Shown piece by piece: positions 50,036 through 62,271 of a stretch of DNA of 64,000 nt. Source of the DNA: Brachionus manjavacas. Its lineage: Eukaryota; Rotifera; Eurotatoria; Ploima; Brachionidae. The notes under the pieces were generated by a model. That model saw only the letters and a list, made by a program, of their open reading frames with translations, was not told where the DNA came from and ran no database searches. Each line of letters starts with the position of its first letter. Positions within the stretch are counted from its first letter, which is position 1. Position numbers and translations under genes: made by a program. The stretch lies in NCBI GenBank assembly GCA_019054805.1, contig JAHQIY010000046.1, positions 1-64,000 of the forward strand, in the 5' to 3' direction.

Positions 50036-50395
50036 GAATTTATTAAATTAATGAAATTAATTCAGTTAAATATCCAGTTTTGACTTTTCAAATATTAAAA
50101 AATGAATCAAAGACGCTAGAAAGAAACCAATTTAGGATTTGAATCAAATTAATTTGATTAACGATAATTTTCTGAATAAATTTTATTCATAAATTTATGA
50201 AAATATATCATTTAAACATCCAGCATTTTTCTGTATAGTGAATTTGAAATGTTAATTAAAATTTAAAAAAGTTATGAAATCATAAAAACACGATTGCTAA
50301 TGATTTTCCCTAACAATTAAATTAATCAAATTGGTGAAATTATTTGTTCCATTTATATGATGTCTTTAACTCTTCTTTTATTTATTTTTATTTTA
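50036..50395 (+). repeat. L units (LT16)
   Basis: Insert between env-like pieces, equivalent to 43,080-43,529. Confidence 0.6.
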
Positions 50396-50980
50396 ATTTT
50401 TACTTAGAGATGTAATTATCGTGCCTAATTCGAAACAAGTTATATAATTGAAGTCGGAAAATTAGGACGGATGTCAAGAGATCCTAAGGTCTGGTTTGAA
50501 TTAAGTGGCCAAAGAAATACCGGATAGCTTAGTAAAAGTAATATAATAAGATATGATAATGAGGAACAATGCAAAGCTAAAGGACAATGGGTTAGAAAAA
50601 TTAATGATAAAATAATATCAATTGATAAAAATGGAATTACTTGGTTGAAATCCAATCATTTAATATCAGAAAATAGCATCACTAGTGTAGTCGAATCGTT
50701 AAAATTCAATCATTATTTGTCGATTAATGATTTGATTAATCTAAATATAGAGTATCGACGTCTAAAAATCGAAATTTAGTAAATGAAGATTTTGATAACT
50801 CTTATAATTATCGAGAATTACCGTTCGGGTAAGGTCATTCCATAAATTGGCTTAAGAACTCAATGGGAAATGGTTTGCTGGATAGGGGATAGACCCTCAG
50901 TAGATAGACCCTTCTAGATGCTGTTATAAACATTTATATAAAAGCTTACATCTTGTCTTAATTATAAGCCCGTATTCTTG
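50396..50980 (+). pseudogene. env-like terminal piece
   Basis: Near-duplicate of 43,530-44,100, with WVRKINDKIISIDKNG near 50,590 and SLKFNHYLSIND near 50,700. Confidence 0.4.
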
Positions 50981-52495
50981 ACACGAACTCATGGGTATAA
51001 TTAATGATTCCAATCTCAGTAATTGGAGAGATATTTTTAGTAATCACACTAACGTATTAAAATTGTAAGAGCTCAACAATTATTTAATAAGCTAATAAAA
51101 AATATTATTGTTTTACTTTTCATTAAGCCGCCTTTGTTTATCACTGTTATATCATTCATCCGTTTTATCCTTGATAAACAAATATCTAGTTTTGACTTTT
51201 GAAATTTTAAAAAATGAATCAAAGAAGCTAAAAACAAACCAATTTAGGATTTGATTGAAATAAATTTGATTATTTTCTGAATAAATTTAATTCAAAAAAT
51301 TTTTGAAATTATTTTTTTCAATTTCAAGCTTTTTTGTTAAAAAAATATTGATATGTTCATTTAAATTCAAAAAAAGATATAAAATGAAAAATTTTCGGTT
51401 GCTGATGATTTTCTGTAACAAATAAATACTAGAAAATATAGGAAATTGTTTCAATTAAATAGCCAGTTTTGACTTTTTAAATATATAAAAATGAATTAAA
51501 GACGTCAGGAACTAACAAAATAAGGATTCGTGTGGAAATTAATTTGAATAATGACAATTTACTGAATAAATTTTATTCATTAATTTATGAAATTATTTCA
51601 TTTAAACATCAAGCATTAAAATTTTATTCATTAATTTATGAAATTATTTCATTTAAACATCAAGCATTATTCTGTATAGTGAATTTGAAATGTTTATTAA
51701 AATCTAAGAAAGGTGTGAAATCATAAAAACACGATTTTATCTATTAATTAAATTAATCAAATTGATTAAATTAAATGTTCCATTTATTTGATATCTTTAA
51801 CTCGTCATTTATATATTTTTAATATCAACTAAGTTTTGCAAGAAAACTTGATTTTCTTTAAGTTATCTGAATTTTTCAATCAGCGTATGTAATTTTGTTA
51901 AATGAACACTTTCAAAATCATCAATTATAATCTTTAAAAAATAAGTTGAACAAAAAAAGTTTTTTATTTTCGAAAATTAATAATCTTTCATACGAGAATG
52001 TTGTAGCTTAATTTAAGAAATTGATTAAATTCAATGTTTATAATGTTTTAAGTGCGTTTATATTTCCCAAGCTAAAATCTTTAATTACGGTTTTCGAAAA
52101 TCATTAAGTTCTAATTTTTAAATGATGAAAAAATATTTTAAAGGTTAATTGATGTATTATTGTGTCATTTTCAGAAAAAAAAATATGCTTTTCAGATTAA
52201 TGACAAATTAATAAATTAAATTGATGAAAACTTAGAATTGAATATTATTCTCGCGACTCGGAAAATTTCGAAATTTGTTAAATGATCCTCAAGACTTTTT
52301 ACTAACAGGTCAAATTTAGAATTCGCTGCATGTGTTTCAAAACTCCTGTCTTTGAACTATTTAAATAATCTGTGTTTGGTCTCTCAATTTCTTCCTAAAT
52401 ACTGAATAATCGTTCGCATGTTTAATTTGAAAAGATTTTAAGCCCTGTTGTTAATCTCCATTAAAATTATTTTTATTACATTAGTTGATGTTAAT
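50981..52495 (+). repeat. L units with 51-bp duplication, plus T (LT17)
   Basis: L units from about 51,070. A 51-bp segment is tandemly duplicated at about 51,568-51,669, which produces a short repetitive open frame. From about 51,620 the sequence is a copy of 12,390-13,265. Confidence 0.75.
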
Positions 52496-52559
52496 TTGAT
52501 AAGAACTTTTTGTTAAGAAAATATTGATATGTTCATTTAAATTCAAAAAAAGATATACT

Positions 52560-53553
52560 CATAATTTTCTGTTTACTACATTCGTATCCATTTCCATCTA
52601 TGGTCAGTATTTGTTCCAATAGTAAGAAAAAAAAAGTCCACTCTTCTAAATTATTTGTCACTTTTAAGTGGCACGACTTGCATAACAGTCCTTAACGGTT
52701 TTTAAAATTAGGGTTTCTTCAATATTAGTTTGGTCCGGTGTTTCACAGACTAACCGTCCGTTAATTCTTACTGTTGACTTAGGTTTTATGAGAAAGAATA
52801 AATTTGTAATTAAAATATTTAACATATTCGGAAATAACACATGATTGTTTTTCTTGGTCGACCAACTTTTTTAGGTTTATTAAACTTTGACAAATAATCT
52901 TGAATTGGTTTCTTTTCCAAGAAACAATCAATAGGTTCACAAGAATTATGTTTAAGTGAAAGGTTTTTACATTTGACTAGAAATTAATATTTTTTGTTTT
53001 TATTCAGTCGATGGTATATTATTTTTTCGACTTCAAATATTAGCTTCGTACTTCCTTCCGTTAGTAGAAAGCGACTTATCTAGTTTTAATCTATGGAGTT
53101 GAAATGTGTCATACAGTTTTTTGATTGAAGACTTCTTCGACAATGTAGTTACCATTTTTTGTTTGACATAGAACGGTGAACAGACCTCGATATTTTGGTT
53201 GTAATTTTTCATTCAGTCCCATGAAGCGGATACAGACATTTCAGCCAGGAGATATTACTTTCTCAGTTACAGGTCTATTATTTTTTTGAGCCTTAATTTG
53301 TGAGGATTTTGCTTTAGTTATGTTCTGGAGTGCTGTAGGATATTTATCCTCGACCAGATTTTTTTATTTTCTAAACACGTTCTTCTCCAGCATTGTGTTT
53401 AAAATCGGGATCGATGGAACTTCAATCGTTGAATCCATTCATTTTTCAACTGAACATTAGTTCAAATGGGGAGAATTTTGTTTCTGAGTTCATTCTTGTA
53501 CGATATGCTAGAAATACGAATGGTATCCATGTAGACCAATCAAATGGATTTTT
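52560..53553 (-). pseudogene. Integrase fragment plus env-like start (IN9)
   Basis: Integrase part 53,033-53,553, close copy of IN3 with the same CGACCAGATTTTTTTATTTT variant and the KNGNY subfamily sequence. An extra T near 53,120 breaks the C-terminal frame that is open in IN3. Confidence 0.8.
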
Positions 53554-54235
53554 TCTTTAAGTTATCTGAATTTTTCAATCAGCGTATGTAATTTTGTTAA
53601 ATGAACACTTTCAAAATCATCAATTATTAACTTTAAAAAATAAGTTGAACAAAAAAAGTTTTTTATTTTCGAAAATTAATAATCTTTCATACGAGAATGT
53701 TGTAGCTTAATTTAAGAAATTGATTAAATTTAATTTGCTAATTTTCTTTTTTTCATTTGCCATGTAATTGTCTTCTCGTCTTTAGTCTTTTTCTCATTTG
53801 CGTCTTTAAGTAATTTAAGAAAATATTTTGTTAAAAGCTTTATTTAATAGGAATTGAATATAAAATATTTAATAGGAATGATATCATGATCCGTAAATAG
53901 ATTTTATTTCACAGTGACTGAGCAATCAAAATATCTTAAAAAGGTGTTTTTTTATTGTATAACATGTGAAAACTAGTAAATATATTCGTCTTATGTAATG
54001 ATTTAATTATTTAACGATTAAATTAAAATATAGACAAAGACAAACTTTAAAGAAAAACACAAATCGAACGCTAGAAAAGAAAGAATTTCTGGGGAAGATA
54101 AAATAAATGAAGATTAACTTCAGAGATAAAAAACAAATCAAATTAAACATTCATACGATTATTCAGTTATTAGTAAGAAATTAAGAGAACAGACACAAAC
54201 GACTCAAATAATTCAACTTTAATAGATCATAGAAT
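53554..54235 (+). repeat. T fragment and X block (X3)
   Basis: T fragment 53,554-53,735 starts inside T (TTTAAGTTATCTGAATT) and is fused to X within a TTTAATTT string. X 53,736-54,235 lacks its first part. No gene. Confidence 0.6.
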
Positions 54236-54661
54236 ATACACCGAATTCTTTATTTCACCTATTAGAAAAAGACTTAATGGTTTAATGGCGCTTCAGGTTT
54301 GTTAGTACCTGTTTTTTCATTCAAAAAAAGCCGCAATTATATTCAATTGTAAGTTATCATAAATTAAATTAATCAATTCATTGAATTTAATTGTAAATTT
54401 TTTTTAAAATGATAATTACTCAAAAAAATTATTTGTAAACCTTTGAAAATTATTTTATCATTTTAACAATGGCTACAAATTATTCTAGTATCTAATTTAT
54501 TTTAATCTTTATCTAATAAAAATAAAAAAAAATATCCAATAAAATTTCATTGTATCTAATAAAATAATATTTGTATCAAATAGAAAAAAAAATATCACAC
54601 TCAAGTAAAAAAAAAAATAATAAAAATGTGAGAAAAAAAAAAATCGGCTTTAATAAAGAAC
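54236..54661 (+). repeat. H block with inverted-end box (H7)
   Basis: Box at 54,405-54,465. Noncoding A/T runs up to the M9 stop. Confidence 0.7.
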
Positions 54662-55560
54662 TTAATTTATTTGTTTATTTTTCGAAATTTTTCTTCGTTT
54701 GCTTGGATTCACAACGGTTTGTTCATTAACTTCATTTCGAATTTTAGGTGGTCTTCCTGTTGGTTATTTATTAGTATTCACATTTGACATTTGAAAAATA
54801 ACAATTATAAAAGTGCCAGGAGGTTTATTGGATTCTTCTTCATTTGAAGTAGAGACTTGGTTGGATTGATTGTCCGTGGTATTTGAACTTAATGTAGGAT
54901 GAGTTCGATTTTTTCTTGAGTAATCCTTAACGGATTAATTGGCCCAGTCGAAACTCTTCGAACTTGAGCGGCTGTAGCTTGTTTACGTCGTCCACGTTTT
55001 GCATTCGCTTCGATATTTAGATTTAATCTAAGAAAAGTTTTTAAATCGAGTATGTTGGCTATACTGACTGTATGCTTGCACAAATAGTTTTTGTTCCAAT
55101 AAGGACATGAACACTTACTCAATTGCCAATTTGAATTGTTGATTGAGACTGATCTAATCGAATTAATAGACTTGACATAAAAAACGAATGAAGTTCATTG
55201 GTTTTACTTCTAAAAACGAACTACATACATTTTTACGAGCTTGCTGTTCTACTTCGCTTGATACAAATATATACAGTAATTGACCCATTGAATTGAATTT
55301 GACTATACGTTTGTCCAATTTTACTCTATTAAAAGCTAGAGTCCATTCATGTGAATAGATTTTCGTAATCTCAACATATTTTTTTGTTGTTACAAAACTT
55401 GGATCACGATCTTAATACCATTTCGTGACAAACTCTTCCACACATCTCAAAAATTCATTCATCGGCAATAACTCTCTTAACGTCGATTCATTTTTTTTTA
55501 TATTGTTAGTAGCTTAAAGTGCATTGTTTGTACTTGGATACCGAGGTGCTTATAACTCTC
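54662..55560 (-). pseudogene. MULE transposase C-terminal region, best-preserved SWIM (M9)
   Basis: The frame 54,889-55,122 reads SKCSCPYWNKNYLCKH, a complete C-x-C-x8-C-x-H SWIM motif, then RGRRKQATAAQ. One shift within an A run near 54,915 moves the rest (Ser/Asn/Gln-rich linker, GRPPKIRNE, KRRKISKNK) to another frame. Upstream, VEEFVTKW and TNNAL are in place but a TAA follows VTKWY. SWIM fingers in MULE transposases are thought to bind DNA; function here is inferred only from family. Confidence 0.8.
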
Positions 55561-55995
55561 TTAGATTTTAAAACAGGTTTGGGTTTTACACTTTGTAAGT
55601 ATCAATTTTACTGAACTTTATAAACTTTTTTTTTAGTTTTTTTATCCACTTCGTCTTCACTGTTGACTTTTTGTGGATGTGAAGAATCAAAGTTTTTCGT
55701 TCTTCTATCCATTTGTGGATGAAAATGATTTATTTTAAAAAGAAAAGTATATTAAAATATTTTTTTCACCAAATTTTGGCATCTTGAAGTTGACGATGAA
55801 TTCAAAAAATAATTTAAAATAAAAGGGTTTATCATTAAATATTAAAAAGAACCTATGAATTAGTTTAATAAATCTTAATGTAACATAGTAAACATGCTTT
55901 GTAAATTACAAAAATAAAATAAAAAAAAAAAATTTTTCTCAATCTTTAGAAAAAATCGATTATTAAAAATTGAAATTTATAAACTCATTTTTTGA
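55561..55995 (+). repeat. N block fragment
   Basis: Starts inside N (ACAGGTTTGGGTTTTACACTTTG) directly after M9, so the M9-proximal half of N is deleted. From 55,740 it parallels 19,990 onward. Confidence 0.6.
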
Positions 55996-56788
55996 AATGG
56001 CCATGTTGAGTGCTTGAACAAAGAAATAGTAAGTTGTTTAAGAAAACATTGAGAGCAAAATCAACATGATTGGTCTAAATGGTTACCATTCGTATTGCTA
56101 GCATATCGGACAAGAATGCACTCAGAAACAAAGTTCTCCCCATTTGAACTAATGTTAGGTAGAAAAATGAATGGATTCAACGATTCAAGTTCCATCAATC
56201 CCGATTTCAAACACAATGCAGGAGAAGAACGTGTTAAGCAAATAGAGGATCTGATCGAGGATAAATATCCTACAGCACTCCAGAACATAACTAAAGCTAA
56301 ATCCTCACAAATTAAGGCTCAAAATAATAAAAGACCTTTAACTGAGAAAGTAATATCTACTGTCTGAAAGGCCTGTATCCGCGTCATGGGACTGAATGAA
56401 AAATTACAACCAAAATATCGGTGTCTGTTAACCGTTCTATGTCAAACAAAAAATGGTTACTACATTGTCGAAGAAGTCTTCAATAAAAAACTGTATGACA
56501 CATTTCCACTCCATAGATCAAAACTAGATAAGTCGCCTTATACAAACTGGGGGAAGTACGAAGCTAATATTTGAAGTCGAAAAAATAATAAACCATCGAC
56601 TGAATAAAAACCAAAAATATTAATTTCTATTCAAATGTAAAAACCATTCACTTAAACATAATTCTTGCGTACCTATTGATTGTTTTTTGGGAAAGAAACC
56701 AATTCAAGATTATTTGTCAAAGTTAAACAAACCTAAAAAAGTTGGTCGACCTAGAAAAACAATCATGTTCTGTTTCCGAAAATGTTGA
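55996..56788 (+). pseudogene. Retroviral-type integrase C-terminal half, most open copy (IN10)
   Basis: NGHVE start; one TGA at 56,050-56,052, then a 90-codon frame (56,095-56,367) through AYRTRMHSETKFSPFELM, GRKMNGFND and a Ser (TCA) where most copies have TGA. A TGA at about 56,365 separates it from the 56,386-56,574 frame with KLQPKYRCLLTVLCQTKNG. Tail to 56,788 with GRPRK. A complete integrase would need roughly another 200 residues upstream, which are not here. Confidence 0.85.
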
Positions 56789-57044
56789 ATATTTTAATTA
56801 CAAATTTATTCTTTCTCATAAAAACTAAGTCAACAGTAAGAATTAACTGAAGGTTAGTCTGTGAAACACCGGACCAAACTAATATTGAAGACACCCTAAT
56901 TCTAAAAACCGTTAAGGACTGTAATGCAAGTCATGCCAATAAAAAAGGACAAAAAATTTAGAAGATTGGACTTTTTTTCTTACTATTGGAACAAATACTG
57001 ACCATAGATGGAAATGGATACGAATGTAGTAAACAGAAAATTAT
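56782..57044 (+). pseudogene. env-like start fragment
   Basis: Signal-like hydrophobic start and LVCETTDQ, then truncated near 57,044 at the inverted L fragment, as at 21,300. Confidence 0.35.
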
Positions 57045-57857
57045 GAGTAAATCTTTTTGAATTTAAATCAACATATCAATATTTTCTTAATAAAAAAGCT
57101 TGATATTGAAAAAAATAATTTCAAAAATCTTTGAATAAAATTTATTCAGAAAATAATCAAATTAATTTTAATTTAAATCCTAAATTGGTTTGTTTTTAGC
57201 TTCTTTGATTCATTTTTTAAAATTTCAAAAGTCAAAACTAGATATTTGTTTATCAAGGATAAAACGGATGAATGATAAAACAGTGATAAACAAAGGCGAC
57301 TTAATGAAAAGTAAAACAATAATAGTTTTGAACAAGACAATAAGTATAAATTGCCTGCGTAATAGAGAAAGAGAAAAAAATTTAAAACATAGAAATATTT
57401 TAATTTTTTTGTTTCCAAAATGTAAACAATTATTTACTTTCAGAAGCAATTTATACTTATTGTCTTGTTTTATGCTAATTTTGGAGAAATTTTAAAATCT
57501 ATGATTTAAAACAGGTTTGGGTTTTACACTTAGTAAGTATCAATTTTACTAAACTTTATAAACTTTTTTTTTAGTTTTTTTATCCACTACGTCTTCACTG
57601 TTGTCTTTTTGTGGATGCGAAGAATCAAAGTTTTTCGTTCTTCGATCCATTTGTGGATGAAAATGGTTTATTTTAAAAAGAAAAAGTATATTAAAATATT
57701 TTTTTCACAAAATTTTGGCATCTTGAAGTTGACGATGAATTCAAAAAATCGTTTCAATAAAAAGGGTTTATCATTAAATATTAAAATAAACCTTTGAATT
57801 AGTTTAATTATTAATTAGTTTAATGTAATATAGTAAACATGCTATGTAAATAAATAT
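57045..57857 (+). repeat. Inverted L fragment and N block
   Basis: 57,045-57,345 is the third-type L fragment, 57,350-57,857 an N fragment. Four open frames of 62-101 codons on both strands overlap each other here; none resembles a known domain. Confidence 0.6.
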
Positions 57858-58412
57858 TAGAAGAGTGGACTAACTATTGGAACAAATACTTACCATAGAT
57901 GGAAATGGAAACGAATGTGTTAAATAGAAAATTATGATTGATGCATATGTTAACCAGTTTGGTTAAAGAAACTCATATAAAATCATTCGTAATGTGGAAA
58001 TTGGTAAGAAAGTTTGTGAAAATTTGGTAAGTTCAAGGACATGTGAAGGATCAAAAATGTCCTGTGAGAATGATGATTGTATATTTGATGGTACGCCAAA
58101 GGAAATATTCAAGTGGCGAAGACCTGTAATGATTTATGAATTTGTGTGGGCTTTTTTTGATTTTTTGGTTCTACGGAAGGTATTTTTTGTCTTTTAATCG
58201 TAGAAATCCTACTAAAATCAGATATAATTTTAAAACGATTCACAACCTTTTCTTAGCTGAAAGTGACGGAATCGAACTTAAGACTTTTACAACACAAGAT
58301 AGATTGAAAGAAGAAATATTTAATAAAAAACTGTCAAGCCTAAGAACTTTCAGCGATCACGAAATTTGAAAGTTTGAACCAGTTTGAAATTTTAAACGCT
58401 GGGAATAATTAA
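57858..58412 (+). pseudogene. env-like region, short form (E-p)
   Basis: Frames 57,994-58,197 and 58,136-58,369 carry CEGSKMSC, FKWRRPVMIYEFV, the hydrophobic stretch and SDGIELKTF; a T-run slip separates them. Has the 18-bp subfamily insertion near 58,370. Lacks the LVCETT start. Confidence 0.4.
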
Positions 58413-59335
58413 ACATCGATTTTTTACTTTTTAAATATATAAAAATGAATTAAAGACGTCAGAAACAAACTAAATGAGTATTCGTGTGAAATTTATTTAA
58501 ATAATGACATTTTACTGAATAAATTATATTCAAAAAATATATGAAATTATTTCATTTAAACATCGAGCATTTTTCCGTATAGTTAATTTGATATGTTAAT
58601 TAAAATTTACAAAAGTTATGAAATCATAAAAACACGATTGCTAATGATTTTCCCTAACAATTGAATTAAACAAATTGATGAAATTATTTGTTCCATTTAT
58701 TTGATCTATTTAACTCGTCTTTTATATATTTTTTATATAAAATTTTTCAATCAGCGTATGTAATTATGTTATATGAACACTTTCAAAATCATCAATAATT
58801 ATCTTTAAAAAATTAGCTGAACAAATAAAGTTTTTTGATTTTCGAAAATTAATAATCTTTCAAACGAGAATATTGAAGCTTAATTTGAGAAATTAATTAT
58901 AATCACAGTTTATAATGTTTTAGGTGTGTTTATATTTCCCAAGCTAAAATCTGAAATTACGGTTTTCGGAAAATCATTAGATTCTAATTTTTAAATGATG
59001 AAAAATATTTTAAAGGTTTATTGATGTGATTTGTGTAATTTTCAGAATAAAAAATAACTTTTCAAATTAATGACAAATTGATAAATTAAATTGATGAAAA
59101 CTTAGAATTGAATATTATTGTCGCGACGCGGAAAATAACGAAATTTCTTAAATGATTCCTAAAGTCTTTTTCTAACAGGTCAAATTTAGAATTCGCTGCA
59201 TGTGTATCAATACTCTTGTCTTTGAACTATTTAAATAATCTGTGTTAATATCTACCTAAATACTGAATAATCGTTCGAATGTTTAATTTGAAATGATTTC
59301 AAGCCTTGTAGTTAATCTCCATTGATATTATAGAA
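58413..59335 (+). repeat. L unit plus T (LT20)
   Basis: Single L unit and full T, matching 9,086-9,998 in inverted orientation with few visible differences. Confidence 0.75.
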
Positions 59336-59757
59336 TATACACCGATTTCTTTATTTCACCTATTAGAAAAAGACTTAATGGTTTTTTGGCGCTTCATGTT
59401 TGTTAGTACCTGTTTTTTCATTCAAAAAAGCCGCAATTATATTCAATTGTAAGTTATCATAAATTAAATTAATCAATTCATTGAATTTAATTGTAAATTT
59501 TTTAAAATGATAATTACTCAAAAAAATTATTTGTAAACCTTTGAAAATTATTTTATCATTTTAACAATGGCTACATATTATTCTAGTATCTAATTTATTT
59601 TAATCTTTATCTAATAAAAATAAAAAAATATCCAATAAAATTTCATTGTATCGAATAAAATAATATTTGTATCAAATAGAAAAAAAAATATCACACTCAA
59701 GTAAAAAAAAAAATAATAAAAATGTGAGAAAAAAAAAAATCGGCTTTAATAAAGAAC
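59336..59757 (+). repeat. H block with inverted-end box (H8)
   Basis: Box at 59,503-59,562 with intact 11-bp ends. Confidence 0.7.
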
Positions 59758-60654
59758 TTAATTTATTTGTTTATTTTTCGAAATTTTTCTTCGTTTGCTT
59801 GGATTCACAACGGTTTGTTCATTAACTTCATTTCGAATTTTAGGTGGTCTTCCTGTTGGTTATTTATTAGTATTCACATTTGACATTTGAAAAATAACAA
59901 TTATAAAAGTGCCAGGAGGTTTATTGGATTCTTCTTCATTTGAAGTAGAGACTTGGTTGGATTGATTGTCCGTGGTATTTGAACTTAATGTAGGATGAGT
60001 TCGATTTTTTCTTGAGTAATCCTCAATGGATTAATTGGCCCAGTCGAAACTCTTCGAACTTGAGCGGCTGTAGCTTGTTTACGTCGTCCACGTTTTGCAT
60101 TCGCTTCGATATTTAGATTTAATCTAAGAAAAGTTTTTAAATCGAGTATGTTGGCTATACTGACTGTATGCTTGCACAAATAGTTTTTGTTCCAATAAGG
60201 TTATGAACACACACTCAATTGCCAATTTGAATTGTTGATTGAGACTGATCTAATCGAATTAATAGACTTGACATAAAAAACGATTGAACTTCATTGGTTT
60301 TACTTTAAGCAACGAACTACATACATTTTTACTGGCTCGCTGTTCTTCTCCGCTTGATACAAACATATACAGTAATTAACCCATTGAATTGATTTTGACT
60401 ATACGTTTGTCCAATTTAACCCTATTAAAAAATAGAGTCCATTTATGTGAATTGATTGTCGTAATCTCAACAAATTTTTTTGTTGTTACAAAACTTGGAT
60501 CACGATCTTAATACCATTTCGTGACAAACTCTTCCACACATCTCAAAAATTCATTCATTGGCAATAACTCTCTTAACGTCGATTCATTTTTTATTACATT
60601 GTTAGTAGCTTAAAGTGCATTGTTTGTACTTGGATACCCAGGTGTATATATTTC
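59758..60654 (-). pseudogene. MULE transposase C-terminal region (M10)
   Basis: Frame 59,985-60,179 begins at CKH of the SWIM-like motif and continues through RGRRKQATAAQ. The second Cys of the C-x-C pair is lost to TAA near 60,204, the lesion shared with M2, M3 and M4. Confidence 0.75.
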
Positions 60655-61479
60655 TCTAATTTTATTTCGTTTTGATGAAATTTGAAAATGATTTTTTAAA
60701 AAAATTGTTGCGGACTTTCTTGTCTAACTATGCTGAAGTTAAAGATTCTTATAAATTAATTTACTAAAAACAAATATTCTTTTCAGGAAAAATGAGTTTT
60801 ATTTATAACTATTAAATTTTTGATTTTTTGTGTTTAAAAGAAGATTTCGGCAATGATTTTTCACAAAGAATATAAACCTCTAAATCTCTGGAGTTTTTTT
60901 TTAAATTGCTTGCGTCATTGAGAAAGAGAAAAAATTTAAGACATAGAAATATTTTATTTTTTTGTTTCCAAAATGTAAACAATTATTTACTTTCAGAAGC
61001 AATTTATACTTTTTGTCTTGTTTTATGCTAATTTTGGAGAGATTTTTAAATTTATGATTTAAAACAGGTTTGGGTAACACACTTAGTAAGTATCAATTTT
61101 ACTAAACTTAATAAACCTTTTTTAAGTTTTTTTATCCACTTCGTCTTCCTGTTGTCTTTTTGTGGATGTGAAGAATCAAAGTTATTCGTTCTTCTTTCCA
61201 TTTGTGGATGAAAATGATTTATTTTAAAAAGAAAAGTATATTAAAATATTTTTTTCACCAAAATTTGGCATCTTGAAGTTGACTATGAATTCAAAAAATA
61301 AATTTAAATTCAAAGGGTTTATCATTAAATATTAAAATAACCTTTGAATTAGTTTAATAAATCTTAATGTAACATAGTAAACATGCTTTGTAAATTACAA
61401 AAATAAAATAAAAAAAAATTTTCTCAATCTTTAGAAAAAATCGATTATAAAAATTGAAATTTATAAACTCATTTTTTGA
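60655..61479 (+). repeat. N block between M10 and IN11
   Basis: Complete N block between divergent transposase and integrase. TTTTCTCAATCTTTAG near 61,420-61,435 precedes the integrase reading region and resembles a 3' splice site. No promoter could be assigned with confidence. Confidence 0.6.
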
Positions 61480-62271
61480 AATGGACATGTTGAGTGCTTG
61501 AACAAAGAAATAGTAAGTTGTTTAAGAAAACATTGTGAGCAAAATCCACATGATTGGTCCAAATGGTTACCATTCGTATTGCTAGCATATCGTACATGAA
61601 TGCACTCAGAAACAAAGTTCTCCCCATTTGAACTAATGTTAGGCAGAAAAATGAATGGATTCAACGATTGAAGTTCAATCGATCCCGATTTCAAACACAA
61701 TTCAGGAGAAGAACGTGTTAAGCAAATAGAGGATCTGATCGAGGATAAATATCCCACAGCACTCCAGAACATAACTAAAGCAAAATCCTCACAAATTAAG
61801 GCTCAAAATAATAATAGACCTTTAACTGAGAAAGTAATATCTACTGTCTGAAAGGCCTGTATCCGCGTCATGGGACTGAATGAAAAATTACAACCAAAAT
61901 ATCGGTGTCTGTTAACCGTTCTATGTCAAACAAAAAATGGTTACTACATTGTCGAAGAAGTCTTCAATAAAAAACTGTATGAAACATTTCCACTCCATAG
62001 ATTAAAACTAGATAAGTCGCCTTCTACAAACGGGGGAAGTACGAAGCTAATATTTGAAGTCGAAAAAATAATAAACCATCGACTGAAAAAAAAACCAAAA
62101 ATATAAATTTCTTGTCAAATGTAAAAACCATTCACTTAAACATAATTCTTGCGTACCTATTGATTGTTTTTTGGGAAAGAAACCAATTCAAGATTATTTG
62201 TCAAAGTTAAACAAATCTAAAAAAGTTGGTCGACCTAGAAAAACAATCATGTGCTATTTCCGAAAATGTTG
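61480..62271 (+). pseudogene. Retroviral-type integrase C-terminal half (IN11)
   Basis: NGHVECLNKEIV opens the region, TGA replaces the Arg of AYRTRM, TGA at 61,669-61,671 follows GFND, and another TGA precedes the 61,870 frame with KLQPKYRCLLTVLCQTKNG. In that frame the usual stop after the integrase is read through because of a one-base difference in the G run near 62,035. GRPRK tail to about 62,271. Confidence 0.85.

Larger units (their letters stand above)
39531..52495 (+). repeat. Array of shortened units lacking integrase
   Basis: The order N-E-L-T-X-short M repeats with N starts near 39,531, 42,066, 46,266 and 48,890, giving unit lengths of about 2.5, 4.2 and 2.6 kb. Size differences come from presence or absence of the terminal env-like piece and extra L units. 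All lack integrase and SWIM. Confidence 0.75.

Noticed and set aside
62221..62271. GRPRK tail as a separate AT-hook gene
   Set aside because: It follows the integrase C-terminus at the same spacing in every copy and is best treated as its basic tail.
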